Assembly: GCA_016710285.1 (NCBI GenBank)
Contig: JADJXR010000001.1
Location: 2,046,001-2,110,000 of the forward strand
Reading direction: 5' to 3'
From: Chlorobiota bacterium
GTDB lineage: Bacteria; Bacteroidota; Ignavibacteria; OLB7
Length of the DNA stretch: 64,000 nt
The notes below the pieces were generated by a model. The model did not search any database, had not been told where the DNA came from, and worked only from the letters and a program-made list of their open reading frames with translations. Every line of letters begins with the position of its first letter. Positions within the stretch are counted from its first letter, which is position 1. This document shows, in pieces, positions 1 through 9,519 of this stretch. A program made the translations under genes and the position numbers.

Positions 1-483
1 GGGAACCCCTTTGATATGCTCGATTGAGGTCAGCGAAGGGCGCTCCTGAATTTGCCGCGCACCCACCACCGAGACCGATGCCGGGGCCGCGGTCGCTTTC
101 TCCGGGCGGCGCGATGCCGAGACCACCACCTCGTTATTGCTGATGATGTTTTGCGCCAGCGCGGCGTTCAGCAGTGTTGCCTGGCCAGGCTTCACCTCCA
201 CCGTCTGCTCGAACGCGGCATAGCTCAGGAAGGTGATCACCACCTTGTACGTTCCCGCCGCCACCGACTTCACGGTGAAATATCCATCCGGCCCGCTGAT
301 TGCGCCGATTTGCCGCGCCGCCGCGTCGCTTCGGGAAAGGCGGATGGTTGCGCCCGACAGCGGTTTCCCCGATTCGGCATCGGTGATGCGCCCGGTAAGC
401 GATCCCGTTTGCGCGGCCAGTTGGGCGCAGCAGCAAAGCGCGAAGAAGGAAAGAAGAAAGGCATGGCGAATGGAAGGCTTCAT
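1..483 (-). CDS. TonB-dependent receptor, N-terminal part (cut by window edge)
   Basis: Outer-membrane receptor for TonB-energised uptake; the substrate cannot be told from this part. The visible 161 residues begin with a signal peptide (MKPSIRHAFLLSFFALCCCA, then QLAAQ), followed by a carboxypeptidase-like regulatory (CarboxypepD_reg) beta-sandwich at about residues 26-110 (GSLTGRITDAESGKPLSGAT, GPDGYFTVKSVAAGTYKV) and the start of the plug domain (NEVVVSASRRPEKATAAPAS, then SVSVVGARQIQERPS). That order is standard for Bacteroidota TonB/SusC-like receptors. The ATG at 481-483 was chosen because the signal peptide starts there; the gene runs off the left edge, so the barrel is not seen. A longer overlapping open frame in this region lacks any such domain and is a shadow. 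Confidence 0.85.
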   Translation of the reverse strand, partial: MKPSIRHAFLLSFFALCCCAQLAAQTGSLTGRITDAESGKPLSGATIRLSRSDAAARQIGAISGPDGYFTVKSVAAGTYKVVITFLSYAAFEQTVEVKPGQATLLNAALAQNIISNNEVVVSASRRPEKATAAPASVSVVGARQIQERPSLTSIEHIKGVP

Positions 484-593
484 GCAAAACTCCTGCTGAT
501 TGACGTGACGGTTGATAGTTCGGGAAGAAATGGCGATTGGCCCAGATAGATTCTGCGTGCGTGGCGGGCAACGCCCCGGAAGCGGCCGGGGGC

Positions 594-2123
594 TTAGTTG
601 CCCCCGCCGCCGGTCCCCGATTGCACAAACTCCAACAGGTCCTGCTTCATTGCCACAAGCGAAGGTTGGTGGATATACATCATGTGGCCACTTTCGTAGT
701 ACTTCATGGTGATGTTGTTCCGCAGCGCGGGGTTCAGGCCCAGATGGTGGAAGGTGTAATCGGCGGCGAAATGGGGGGTTCCCAGGTCGTAATATCCGCT
801 GGCCACAAACACTTTCAGATGCGGGTTGATGGTCATCGAGCGGCGCAAAGTCTCGGCAGTGTTCACGTAGCGATTTTCAAAATCGGAGTAGTCCCAGGGC
901 CAGACCCTCGGGTTCAGTATCTCGTAAGGAAGGTCGCTGTGGAACTCCAGCTCGCGCCGAAGGTAATCGTTCATGGTTGCGGTGAACGGGCCGGTGGTGT
1001 CGGCCATGCTGGGGTCGTACTCGGGGCGTTCCCCAACGCCGTCGCGGTCAATCCCGGTGAACCGGCTGTCCAGCCTTCCCACCGTTCGGCCTTCGGCGCG
1101 CATCAGCTCCTTTGCAAACCGGAAGATGTCAATCCGCAGGTTGCTTCGGCGGATATATTCTTGGCTAAGCCCGGTGTAGGCCGCCAGCCGTGCAGCAATC
1201 TCTGCTTCTTCATCGGGGGGGATCGTGGACCCGCGCAGCAACGCCAGGGCATACTTCCCAATGGCGAACTCCTCAACCTCGCGCAGCAGATCATCCACCG
1301 TGCGGTTTTGGAGTTCATCGCCCAGCTTGCCGTGATACCATGCCGTGGCGGCGTAGGTCGGCAGGTACAACAGGTAGGGAAGATCGTTCGTTGCCCCAAA
1401 CGCAACCGTCTGGAAATCAAGGATGGAGGAGATCAGCATCAGCCCGTTCAGATACATCCCGTACCGCTCCTGAAGATACCCGGCAAGCCCGGAAGCCCGC
1501 AGCGTCCCGTAGCTTTCCCCCGCCAGAAATTTTGGCGAACCCCACCGCTGGTAGCGGGTAACGTACAACCGAATAAAATCCCCCACCGACTCGATGTCAC
1601 GTTTGAACCCATGGAACTCCCGCGATTTTTCCCCAGGCATTGGGCGGCTGTAGCCGGTGCTGACGGGGTCAATGAACACAAGGTCGCTGCAATCAAGCAA
1701 GGAGTACTCGTTGTCGGTTAGGCGGTATGGCGGGGGCAGGGGGCGGCCATCGGGATCCAGCACCACGCGCCGCGGACCAAGCACCCCCAGATGGAGCCAA
1801 ACCGAGGAGGACCCGGGGCCTCCGTTGAAGGAAAACGTCACCGGGCGGGCCGTTGTGTCGGCAATGTCGCTGCGGGTGTAGGCAATGAAAAACACCTCCG
1901 CTTTGGCTTTTTGGTTGCTGGGCGTTTGCCCCTCCTTTTTCTCCTCCTCCACCTCATCTTTCAGCACCATCGTGCCGGCGGTGACGGAGTAGCGGACCGG
2001 CTGGCCGTTAATCTGGATGGTGTGGTGGGTGGTGACAAGTCGGTCGGTTGGTTCCGATACAGCGGCGGATTGGGCAGCGGGCGTTGGCGGTTGTGGTGTG
2101 GTTGATTGTTCTGTTTCCGGCAT
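594..2123 (-). CDS. Serine carboxypeptidase-like S10 family peptidase
   Basis: Alpha/beta-hydrolase of peptidase family S10, which removes C-terminal residues from peptides at acid pH in characterised members. 509 aa. The oxyanion-hole motif NGGPGSSS is at residues 100-107 and the nucleophile motif GESYG at 202-206 (Ser204). The charge-relay residues are probably Asp446 (YYDLGTPH) and His480 (ESGHMMY), so all catalytic parts are present. I chose the ATG at 2121-2123 because the frame upstream looks non-coding and GGGGAA lies about 8 bases ahead of it. No signal peptide is evident: the N-terminus is Pro/Thr/Gln-rich and hydrophilic, so the site of action is uncertain. It is followed on the same strand by no close operon partner. 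Confidence 0.88.
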   Translation of the reverse strand: MPETEQSTTPQPPTPAAQSAAVSEPTDRLVTTHHTIQINGQPVRYSVTAGTMVLKDEVEEEKKEGQTPSNQKAKAEVFFIAYTRSDIADTTARPVTFSFNGGPGSSSVWLHLGVLGPRRVVLDPDGRPLPPPYRLTDNEYSLLDCSDLVFIDPVSTGYSRPMPGEKSREFHGFKRDIESVGDFIRLYVTRYQRWGSPKFLAGESYGTLRASGLAGYLQERYGMYLNGLMLISSILDFQTVAFGATNDLPYLLYLPTYAATAWYHGKLGDELQNRTVDDLLREVEEFAIGKYALALLRGSTIPPDEEAEIAARLAAYTGLSQEYIRRSNLRIDIFRFAKELMRAEGRTVGRLDSRFTGIDRDGVGERPEYDPSMADTTGPFTATMNDYLRRELEFHSDLPYEILNPRVWPWDYSDFENRYVNTAETLRRSMTINPHLKVFVASGYYDLGTPHFAADYTFHHLGLNPALRNNITMKYYESGHMMYIHQPSLVAMKQDLLEFVQSGTGGGGN

Positions 2124-2257
2124 GGTCGGTTCCCCGTTCGGATAAGTGATGTTTCTGTGTGATGTTCGGTTGGAAAAACTATGGGCGCAAATGGCGCAGC
2201 TGCTGGCAAGCGGCCCGGCAAGCGGCGGTGGAACGTTGTTCCTATCAGAATGGCTTC

Positions 2258-2776
2258 TTACAGGAGCCGCACAAACTGCACGCGGTCGTCGGGGCGGACT
2301 TCGCAGCGGTAGGCATGAAGCCGCACATCCGCCCCCCAATCAAGGGCGCCAAGCTCATCGGCATCCCGTTGCTGTTGCTCCCGAACCTCCTGCGCCGTTG
2401 CCGAAGGAAATTTCAGGCGATACCCGGCGCAAAGGGATTCCTCGGGTCCATCTTCCGATGGGCCATGGAACATGAAGTAGATGTCGCTGATGTCGTGCGC
2501 CTCCAGCAACAGTTGGCACTCGTGGCGAAGCGCATCGCTGCGGAGCAAGTCGGGACCGTTGGCGGCCAACGCACCGCCGCCGCCAGGGGCATACAGGCGG
2601 TCGTAGTCCATGATGCCAAGTGAGTTATGGAGGAAGTCATCTAAGTTCTGCTGCAATCGTCCGTCGCTGCAGGCAACCACCAGCACCGATGGGCGATTCC
2701 GCTGCCACGGACCCTCGGTAAGATATGATTCCGATGCGGCAGGGGTGATAGGAGTTGGGTTGGAAGATTCAGTCAT
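2258..2776 (-). CDS. Beta-carbonic-anhydrase-like protein lacking part of the zinc site
   Basis: 172 aa, soluble. The segment VLVVACSDGR (residues 31-40) matches the beta-carbonic-anhydrase CxDxR motif (Cys36, Asp38, Arg40), and LYAPGGGGAL at 61-70 sits where the family has its Gly-rich segment. The second zinc motif HxxC is not seen: at the expected position the sequence is FMFHGPSEDG (His104) without a cysteine two residues on; Cys116 is the nearest. It is therefore either a divergent carbonic anhydrase or a non-catalytic relative. The ATG at 2774-2776 starts just before the conserved region; the in-frame extension upstream overlaps the lamin-tail gene and is unlikely to be translated. The gene lies about 20 bases downstream of that gene's stop. 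Confidence 0.6.
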   Translation of the reverse strand: MTESSNPTPITPAASESYLTEGPWQRNRPSVLVVACSDGRLQQNLDDFLHNSLGIMDYDRLYAPGGGGALAANGPDLLRSDALRHECQLLLEAHDISDIYFMFHGPSEDGPEESLCAGYRLKFPSATAQEVREQQQRDADELGALDWGADVRLHAYRCEVRPDDRVQFVRLL

Positions 2777-2796
2777 GGTTGTTGTTGGATGTTGTT

Positions 2797-3570
2797 CTAA
2801 AAGCAAGGAACCAGCTGGGTTTGCTGCTGGCCGCGCTGCCACGTTGCCACCACAATCCGCAGCCCTGGTTCGGCCACAGGAATCTGGGCCAGGCTGCTTC
2901 CGATGCTTGGTCGCACCACCGATTTCCTTTCCCCAGTTAGCGTAAACGTGGCAATCGCAAGGGGGGATGTTCCCGCTTCCCACGCCACCGTGATACTGTG
3001 GTTGCTGCGGTCGTAGCGAAGCAGGAAGGGGAGTGTTGGGGGATCGAACGAAGCACCGGATGGAGTGCTGTTGGCGCGGCATGGCGTGGCGCGTTCGGCT
3101 GCCGTTGATGGATACCAGCTTGCGGAATCGCTTGCGGGAAAATCTACCCCTCTCCTCTCCAAGGACCTCCCTTTTTCTTCCCCCCATTTGCTTCGGTAGC
3201 TAACCTCTTCATCGGTTGTCCCGCCGCGAAGGGTGATCCGGTCCCCGCCGCCATCATTGAGCTGCCGGAATGTTGCTTCGATAACGCAGGCCGCATCAAC
3301 GTTCTGGTATTCGGCAAGGAATGTGGAACGATTGCGGGCAACAACAAGGTATCCCCCCGCCGCAATGCTTCCCGATAACGTTGCTGGGGTTCCCCCGGAA
3401 TCCTCGATCGTCCAACCGTTCACGCTGATTGCGGTGGCCGTTGGGTTGTACAGTTCCACCCATTCGTTCGCGGGGTCGGTGGGGTTGAACATGAATTCGT
3501 TTACGATCACCTGAGCATTGCCGGTGTATGCCAGCAATGCCAACAAGGCGGAGCAGAAGAAGGTTCGCAT
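2797..3570 (-). CDS. Secreted lamin-tail-domain protein
   Basis: 257 aa exported protein. A signal peptide (MRTFFCSALLALLAYTGNAQ) is followed by a lamin tail domain at about residues 21-125: VIVNEFMFNPTDPANEWVEL, then NPTATAISVNGWTIEDSGG and GYLVVARN. In bacteria this Ig-like fold is found in secreted nucleases and surface proteins. The remaining C-terminal 130 residues contain a segment after PASDSASWYPSTAAERATPC typical of LTD proteins (a description of the last item after the domain), and a beta-rich tail that may be a degenerate T9SS sorting domain. No catalytic motif was recognised. It is the upstream neighbour of the carbonic-anhydrase-like gene on the same strand, about 20 bases away. 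Confidence 0.75.
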   Translation of the reverse strand: MRTFFCSALLALLAYTGNAQVIVNEFMFNPTDPANEWVELYNPTATAISVNGWTIEDSGGTPATLSGSIAAGGYLVVARNRSTFLAEYQNVDAACVIEATFRQLNDGGGDRITLRGGTTDEEVSYRSKWGEEKGRSLERRGVDFPASDSASWYPSTAAERATPCRANSTPSGASFDPPTLPFLLRYDRSNHSITVAWEAGTSPLAIATFTLTGERKSVVRPSIGSSLAQIPVAEPGLRIVVATWQRGQQQTQLVPCF

Positions 3571-3690
3571 GGAAGAATGCTTGCTGCGATTGATGGATCC
3601 AGGGCTTGCCGTGCAATGTTACGAACCAAGGACCAGAACGCCAGCGGGTATCGGCAAGAAATTACAATGACCCAACGGGGGGAAATAGCA

Positions 3691-3751
3691 GGGGCACAGA
3701 GTGCCGCAGTGGGAAAAGGAATGCCCTTCTTCCTTGCGAACTCTGTGCCCC
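3691..3751 (-). terminator. Hairpin terminator of the large surface-protein gene
   Basis: A perfect 12-bp inverted repeat (GGGGCACAGAGT at 3691-3702, ACTCTGTGCCCC at 3740-3751) lies just past the stop of the minus-strand gene ending at 3773. The T-tract is weak (TGCTATTTCC on the minus strand), so it may be a factor-assisted terminator or an mRNA 3'-end stabiliser. Confidence 0.5.
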
Positions 3752-3772
3752 GGGGTTGTTTGGCGTTTCCGC

Positions 3773-6700
3773 TTACTTCACCACGCTCAATGCGCCGGTC
3801 AGCGTCTGGCCATTGGTTGTAAGTGAGTAGCGGTACACCCCGTTTGCAAGGTTGCTAACGGAGAATTGGGCCACGTGCTGGCCGGCGTCGCGCATGCCTT
3901 GGGCAATGGTCATTGCCTGGCGGCCATTGGCATCGTACAGTGTGATTACCACATCGCCAGCGGCGGCGGTCCGATAGTGGAGTTCCACAACATCGCGTGC
4001 GGGGTTGGGTGTGCTTTGCCAAAGCATTGCTCCCCCCAGCGTCATCGGTTCGTCGGCTCCGCTGGTTCCGGTGGCGGGTTCCACAAATGGGGCAATCTGG
4101 GTTGCGGTTCCGCCAAGCTGCACGGTTACTGCCCCGCCGGTGCCATTATTGTTGATGGTCAGCACGGCATTGCTGGTGCCTTTGTTCAACGGGCGGTAGG
4201 TCACCTCCAAATACTCCGATTGCCCAGGTGCAAGTATGGTTCGCGGCAATCGCCCCAGAGTGTAATCGGTGGCGGTTGGGCCGGTGATGGTGGTGGTTCC
4301 CAACTTCACGGGGCTGGTTCCCATGTTGGTAATCATCACGCTGCGCCGCACTGCTTTGCCAACAGCAACGGAGATGTTATCGAACAACGTGGCCGGGCCG
4401 GCAGAAAGCTGGCGCGTGACGGCCTGGCCGATAATGGCCACAATGATGTTATCACCGCTGGCAGTGGTTGCTTCTATCTGCGCCGAGCGGGGGCCGGGGG
4501 TGCTTCCCGCAATCGGTGTATGAACCACCGAAAGGTTCAGTGCCTCACCAGGCATCATCTGGAACGGAACCGCAGGCCACGGGGCGTTTGGATCCATGGC
4601 AAATTCGGCTGCATCGGCTCCCGCGATGGTTATGCCCGTAATCGTCAGGAACTCGGTGCTGGTGTTTTCAAACATCACTGTGCCGGTTGGCATCTCGGCT
4701 GCTGGCCCATCAATGACTGCCGGGGCAATCGTAATGTCGCGAGCTTCGATTCCCGTTGCTCCGGTTCCTTTCAGGTCCCAGTAGAAGGCCCCGCCTTCAA
4801 TAAGCCCGGGAATCCGAAGCGTGGAGTCGTTGGATTGCAGCAGTATGGTTGCCCTGCGTGCCCCAGAGCGGGAAGGGGTAAATCGAACCGACAGCGTTGC
4901 CGATTCGCCCGGAGCCAGCACATACTTGTCTTCATTGGGATCAATGGTTGCGCCGGTAAGGCCTTCGATAATTTGGAAGTCGCGTGTGTCGCCGCTGGCA
5001 ATGCGGAAGGCGTTGCGGCTGATGCGAAGGTCGCACACGCCGGCGTTGGCAATGGTCAACGTGGTGTCGCGCCATTTCCCAATCATCGTGTTGCCGAACG
5101 CCACCGTGGTAAGCGGCTTCCCTTCTTCATCGGCTGCCAGCCACGCTCCAATTCCCTTGCCGAACATATCAACTGTTAGCAAGCCATTGGTGGTAACGTT
5201 GGCCGTTGATTTCCCAACGAAGTTCACCGCATTGGTGGCGATAAATGCACGTGCAAGGCGCTTCCCGGGGCGTTGCGGGACAAAGTTGAGGTAGAAGGTC
5301 TGCGACTCCCCAGGGTTCAGAACCATCGGGAACTGCATGGGGACATTGCTTGATGCCGGTGCCACGCCAGCAGCATCGGTGACGAAATAATCGGCCATTG
5401 CGATTGGCGCGCCTTGTGATGTGCGGAGCAGTGGGTTAGCCGGCATCCCTTGCCCATACAACGAATCTGTCTGGAAGAATTGCATGCCGTTCACCACCAA
5501 GGGGTCGTTCCCCAAGCTCCGCACCGTTACCTGGAAGGAGTTCACCGATTCGCCGGAACAGGCGAACGTCTTCACGAACAGGTCCGACTTCTCGTTGATC
5601 ACTTCGCCGTTGATCCGGAATTCACCTCCTGCGCCGGTTGAGGTGGCGTTAAGGGTGAACGTCCGGACTTCGCAATCGGCGTTCACCGTCAGCTGTGCGG
5701 TCTGCACGCCAAACCCATTGGGCTTAAAGGTGATGATTGGCGTGTTGATCCCGTTGTTCCCCAAGGAAACCGCCGCAACGTTCAGCGAGTATTGCTTGGT
5801 TGGATCGGTCAGCGTGTAGGTGACAACCGCAGACTTCGCGCCAACCACTGTTCCTGTGTTCTGGATAGTGAACGGGGTGAAGGTTCGCGTGGTTCCGTAC
5901 GGGGTTCCCTGCCCCACAAGCAGCTTCGCGCCATCACCTAACGGCGACACGCCACCGCTGGCAACATTACCGGTCCAGGTAATTCGGGAGTTCCCTGTTC
6001 CATTCAAGGTGTAGGCGGCCTTAAATCCGTTCGTTCCGGTTACTGTGATGGTGGCGGTGCGTGTTCCAACACACCCGGGGGTAAAGGTGATTGTTGGCGA
6101 AACACCGCTACCGGGTGATAGAGAGATGGACGAGGGCGACACCACATAATCGGAAGCATTGGCACCGGTGACGGCAAAGGTGAATGTGGTTTGCGAGCAC
6201 TTGGTTGCCGTGCGAATCTCAAACGGGAGATACGCTTTGGACACCCCACGCTGAAGGCTAATTGCCGACATCAGGATGTCACCATTTTTCATCCCGCTGG
6301 TCCCCCCCTGGGCAACATCGCCCGTCACGACGGTTCCGCAGTAGGTGGGGTCAAACGTGTATAATGTGCCGTTGCTGATGGAAGTGTTGGCAATATTCAC
6401 CTTCTGCGATGCGGAGTAATCCAACGCCGGGTTGCCGCCCTTATCAAAATAAAGGCTGAAGAAGTTGTTGCTTGCCCCGGCAATGCCGATACGCGCAGCG
6501 GTTGTTGGAACCTGCTTCATCGTCATGGAAGCATAGTAGAACTCGATGCGGTTGGTGGTTTCGTACAAGCGGATCTGATAACGGATCATATCCGCTTTGG
6601 TAAGAACCCCGTTTGGTCGAATCTCCCACTGAACCGTCAGCACATACTTGCCAGGGGAACCTGTTAGCAGATACGTCACCCCTGTGTTCACCAACGTCCC

Positions 6701-7045
6701 AGCATCCCAGAACGGAGCAAGCAGTGGGTAGGTGCTGGCTTTTTCAAAAATCTCATCGCTTGCCGAAGTCACGGCAGATTTCCCCAACCCCAGCACGCCG
6801 TTAGCGTTTGCGGAGAATTGGGAATACACAACTCCATCAAGTTCAAACTTGAAGCCAATGTCGGTTACTGCCGACGACGTGTTGCTGCTTCCGGCTTTTA
6901 GAATCGTTGTCCCTTTGCCCATGTCGGTATCGGTCCCTGTGCCCGATGCGAATGAGTAATCTTTCATTGTTGCGAACAACGTGGCGCACGGCAGCAGCAA
7001 CAGCACGGCCAATACGCCAAACAAACAGCGGTAATGTCTGCTCAT
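3773..7045 (-). CDS. Choice-of-anchor-D / ASPM-SPD-2-Hydin-like T9SS surface protein, 1090 aa
   Basis: Very large secreted protein. It has a signal peptide (MSRHYRCLFGVLAVLLLLPC, then ATLFA), an N-terminal beta-rich lobe resembling PEP-CTERM/nidogen-like modules (about 26-230), and then a chain of Ig-like ASPM-SPD-2-Hydin repeats carrying FTPG/RFTPSRSGARRATI and LAPGQSEYLEVTYRPLNKGT signatures. The last 80 residues are a T9SS type-A sorting domain (LWQSTPNPARDVVELHYRTA ... NGVYRYSLTTNGQTL). It is probably exported by the type IX system and anchored to or released from the surface; the role is structural or adhesive by analogy. It is paralogous to the 1114-aa protein at 48345-51689. The start is fixed by the signal peptide. 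Confidence 0.85.
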   Translation of the reverse strand: MSRHYRCLFGVLAVLLLLPCATLFATMKDYSFASGTGTDTDMGKGTTILKAGSSNTSSAVTDIGFKFELDGVVYSQFSANANGVLGLGKSAVTSASDEIFEKASTYPLLAPFWDAGTLVNTGVTYLLTGSPGKYVLTVQWEIRPNGVLTKADMIRYQIRLYETTNRIEFYYASMTMKQVPTTAARIGIAGASNNFFSLYFDKGGNPALDYSASQKVNIANTSISNGTLYTFDPTYCGTVVTGDVAQGGTSGMKNGDILMSAISLQRGVSKAYLPFEIRTATKCSQTTFTFAVTGANASDYVVSPSSISLSPGSGVSPTITFTPGCVGTRTATITVTGTNGFKAAYTLNGTGNSRITWTGNVASGGVSPLGDGAKLLVGQGTPYGTTRTFTPFTIQNTGTVVGAKSAVVTYTLTDPTKQYSLNVAAVSLGNNGINTPIITFKPNGFGVQTAQLTVNADCEVRTFTLNATSTGAGGEFRINGEVINEKSDLFVKTFACSGESVNSFQVTVRSLGNDPLVVNGMQFFQTDSLYGQGMPANPLLRTSQGAPIAMADYFVTDAAGVAPASSNVPMQFPMVLNPGESQTFYLNFVPQRPGKRLARAFIATNAVNFVGKSTANVTTNGLLTVDMFGKGIGAWLAADEEGKPLTTVAFGNTMIGKWRDTTLTIANAGVCDLRISRNAFRIASGDTRDFQIIEGLTGATIDPNEDKYVLAPGESATLSVRFTPSRSGARRATILLQSNDSTLRIPGLIEGGAFYWDLKGTGATGIEARDITIAPAVIDGPAAEMPTGTVMFENTSTEFLTITGITIAGADAAEFAMDPNAPWPAVPFQMMPGEALNLSVVHTPIAGSTPGPRSAQIEATTASGDNIIVAIIGQAVTRQLSAGPATLFDNISVAVGKAVRRSVMITNMGTSPVKLGTTTITGPTATDYTLGRLPRTILAPGQSEYLEVTYRPLNKGTSNAVLTINNNGTGGAVTVQLGGTATQIAPFVEPATGTSGADEPMTLGGAMLWQSTPNPARDVVELHYRTAAAGDVVITLYDANGRQAMTIAQGMRDAGQHVAQFSVSNLANGVYRYSLTTNGQTLTGALSVVK

Positions 7046-7432
7046 GGGGGGCTTTCTCCTACAGATCTATTAATGTGAAAAGTACAGCACCCACCCACTG
7101 CCTTTCAGTAGCATGGATGCCATGATGTGTTCAATTCGGAATTGTGAGAGCGCGAAGCCTTCGGAGTTCGGCAAACCGGAAGGCAAGGGAAGGAAAAAAC
7201 AATGCAACCGCCGACCATCCAGAAAAAGTAAAAATAGGAGTAGTCGAAGTGCAATATATCAATTTGCCGCATCGTGGTTGTGGTGGGCAAGCATCATTTA
7301 TCAATGAATCAAAAAAAACTTGCTGCCTTCATGCTGAAGGCTGAAAATGCACGGGAACCGACGCATCCCTTTTTGCCTCCATCTTCTTCCTACTTTTACC
7401 GCACTATCAAACAAACCAATTAGGAAGGTGAG
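7046..7432. other. Divergent intergenic region, no gene recognised
   Basis: 387 bases between two divergent secreted-protein genes, lower in GC than its surroundings. It must hold both promoters, but no consensus could be fixed. Two small inverted repeats are visible: GCCTTCGG (7157) with CCGGAAGGC (7176-7184), and GCCTTCA-TGC-TGAAGGC near 7325-7341 in the probable 5' leader of the plus-strand hydrolase. Short open frames here have no recognisable features. Confidence 0.4.
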
Positions 7433-9376
7433 ATGATGAACGCTTTGCTTCCAGCCCTGTTGTTGCTGATTTCGGCGACAACCCTTATTGCCCAAACTGA
7501 ACGCCCCTACACCCCCATCCAAATCCCCACACGCGACGGCAAGATGCTGGCCGCCGATTTGTACGCCAGCAACGCCACCACGCCAAAGCCGGTGATCCTG
7601 ATTCAAACCCCCTACAACAAATTTTTTTACCGGCTTTCTGTGGGGATTCCTTCCCAGGCTGGTGGGGCATCGTTCCCTTACGACAGTGCCAATTACAACT
7701 ACGTCACGCTGGATTGGCGCGGCTTCTACGGAAGCAAGGACGCTGCCGTCACCGGCTACGATCGCGGGCTTGACGGCTACGACGCGGTGGAATGGATTGC
7801 CGCCCAACCCTGGTGCAACGGCAAGGTCGGGACCTGGGGGCCATCGGCATTGGGAGCCATTCAGTTTATGACCGCAAAACATCACCCGCCACACCTTCTT
7901 TGTGCGGTTCCGTTGGTGAAAGATTTCAAGACGAAGTACGGGGATTTCTACGAGGGTGGGGTGTACCGAAAGGAGCATTCGGAGACGTTGGAGAAACTGG
8001 GCTTCACGCCAACGTCGCTGATTCTGGCGCACCCCACCAACGACCTTACTTGGACCACAGTCGAGCGCGGCAGCGATGAACCCGATTCCTTCACGGTGCC
8101 GATGCTGCTTGTCAGCGGGTGGTTCGACCATTTCCCCGACGACATCTTGCGGGCGTTTGCCGATTTGCGCCAGCGTGGCGCGCCGGCGGTCCGCAATGCC
8201 CACCGGCTTATCATGGGGCCATGGGCCCACGATGGCGTTGATAAATCCGAGCAAGGCATCCTCACCTTCCCCGATGCTACCGGCGTTGCCAATGCCGCCG
8301 CGCTGCGGTTCTTCGACCACTACTTGCGCGGCATTGAAAACGGCCAAACCGCTTCCCCGCCCGTGAGCTACTACCAGATGGGGGAGAACAAATGGCACGC
8401 CATTGAAAGCTGGCAGGCGTTGGCTCAAAATGCTGATACCATCGAACTCTTCTTCCACCCGGACCGGACGCTTCGCCCCGATCCTCCAAGCGGTGGCGGG
8501 GCCAATACAGCGTCGTCCAGCTTCGACTACAACCCACGCGACCCATCGCCAACATGGGGCGGGGCGCGGCTGCTGTTGCCTGGCGTGCAGGGGCTGAAAG
8601 GACCGCAGGATCAACGCCCGGTGGAGCTGCGGGGGGACGCGCTCACCTTCAGCACCCCAACGCTGGAGCGGAACCTGGAAGTTACCGGGGCAATCACCTT
8701 GCAAGCCTATGTGGTGGCGGACCGCACCGATACCGATCTGGCAATCCGGTTGACGGATGTGTATCCCGACGGGCGTTCGGTGCTGCTTGTGCAAACCATC
8801 CGCCGGATGCGGTTCCGCGATGGATACCGCCCGGCGGATACATCGGCCATCAAGCCGGGACAGGCCTATCCGGTAACGGTCCAGCTGCAGAACCTTGCCA
8901 CAACATTCCTGAAAGGGCACCAGCTGCGGGTTGTCATCACCGGAAGCAACTTCCCCCGCTACGATCTTAACCCAAACACGGGCGGCCCGCTGTATCAGCC
9001 GGGGGATACGCTGGTTGCAGAAATCAGCGTGGGCCATCACCCCACAACTCCATCCTCCCTAAAAATTCCCGGGCGGCTGCTGGCCTCGGGCGTTGGAGCC
9101 GAACCGGCGGCGGCGGAGCAGGGGAACGAAATGGTGGTGTTTCCCAACCCGGCCGCCAGCAAGGCTTCCGTCAGCTTCGCCCTGAAACATCGCGACCGCG
9201 TGAAGCTGATGCTTGTTGATGCCGCGGGCAAAACGCAGGCAACGGTTCTTGATAAGGAGATGGAGGCAGGGGAGCATCGGCAGGAGCTGAACACCGAGGG
9301 ATTGCCTTCGGGAAGTTGGTACTGCGTGCTGGTGGTTGGCGGCCAATACACCGTGCGCCAACTGGCGGTGGAGTGA
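7433..9376 (+). CDS. CocE/NonD-family (X-Pro dipeptidyl-peptidase S15-type) hydrolase with T9SS sorting domain
   Basis: 647 aa secreted alpha/beta hydrolase that in its family cleaves acyl or peptide bonds (cocaine esterase, glutaryl-7-ACA acylase, X-Pro peptidases). A signal peptide (MMNALLPALLLLISATTLIA) is followed by the S15 domain: NFxY-like TPYNKFFY, TLDWRGFYGSKDAAVTGYDR, nucleophile elbow TWGPSALG (Ser), Asp in WFDHFPDD, and His in GPWAHDG. Next comes the C-terminal jelly-roll PepX_C domain (GDALTFSTPTLERNLEVTGA onward). The last 75 residues (MVVFPNPAASKASVSFALKH ... GSWYCVLVVGGQYTVRQL) form a T9SS type-A sorting domain. GGAAGGTGAG lies directly ahead of the tandem ATGs at 7433 and 7436. 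Confidence 0.9.
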   Translation: MMNALLPALLLLISATTLIAQTERPYTPIQIPTRDGKMLAADLYASNATTPKPVILIQTPYNKFFYRLSVGIPSQAGGASFPYDSANYNYVTLDWRGFYGSKDAAVTGYDRGLDGYDAVEWIAAQPWCNGKVGTWGPSALGAIQFMTAKHHPPHLLCAVPLVKDFKTKYGDFYEGGVYRKEHSETLEKLGFTPTSLILAHPTNDLTWTTVERGSDEPDSFTVPMLLVSGWFDHFPDDILRAFADLRQRGAPAVRNAHRLIMGPWAHDGVDKSEQGILTFPDATGVANAAALRFFDHYLRGIENGQTASPPVSYYQMGENKWHAIESWQALAQNADTIELFFHPDRTLRPDPPSGGGANTASSSFDYNPRDPSPTWGGARLLLPGVQGLKGPQDQRPVELRGDALTFSTPTLERNLEVTGAITLQAYVVADRTDTDLAIRLTDVYPDGRSVLLVQTIRRMRFRDGYRPADTSAIKPGQAYPVTVQLQNLATTFLKGHQLRVVITGSNFPRYDLNPNTGGPLYQPGDTLVAEISVGHHPTTPSSLKIPGRLLASGVGAEPAAAEQGNEMVVFPNPAASKASVSFALKHRDRVKLMLVDAAGKTQATVLDKEMEAGEHRQELNTEGLPSGSWYCVLVVGGQYTVRQLAVE

Positions 9377-9519
9377 TGGAGTAAACAACGGAAGCGGCAA
9401 GCGGAGCATTGCGGCGGGGCCGGTGGCCGGTAACTCCGTTTGTCTGGTTATCTTCAGCGCAATCTCTTGTCAGCTACTTCACGTAGTGTGTGTTGCACGA
9501 GCTTCTTGAGAAACCTCCC

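Noticed and set aside
537..1721. 394-residue open frame on the plus strand, opposite the S10 peptidase
   Set aside because: No family features; Arg/Gly/His-rich composition of a shadow in GC-rich coding DNA, while the opposite strand encodes a complete catalytic triad.
7301..9040. 579-residue open frame on the minus strand, opposite the CocE-type hydrolase
   Set aside because: Mirror of a well-supported gene with signal peptide, catalytic motifs and T9SS tail; no domain of its own.
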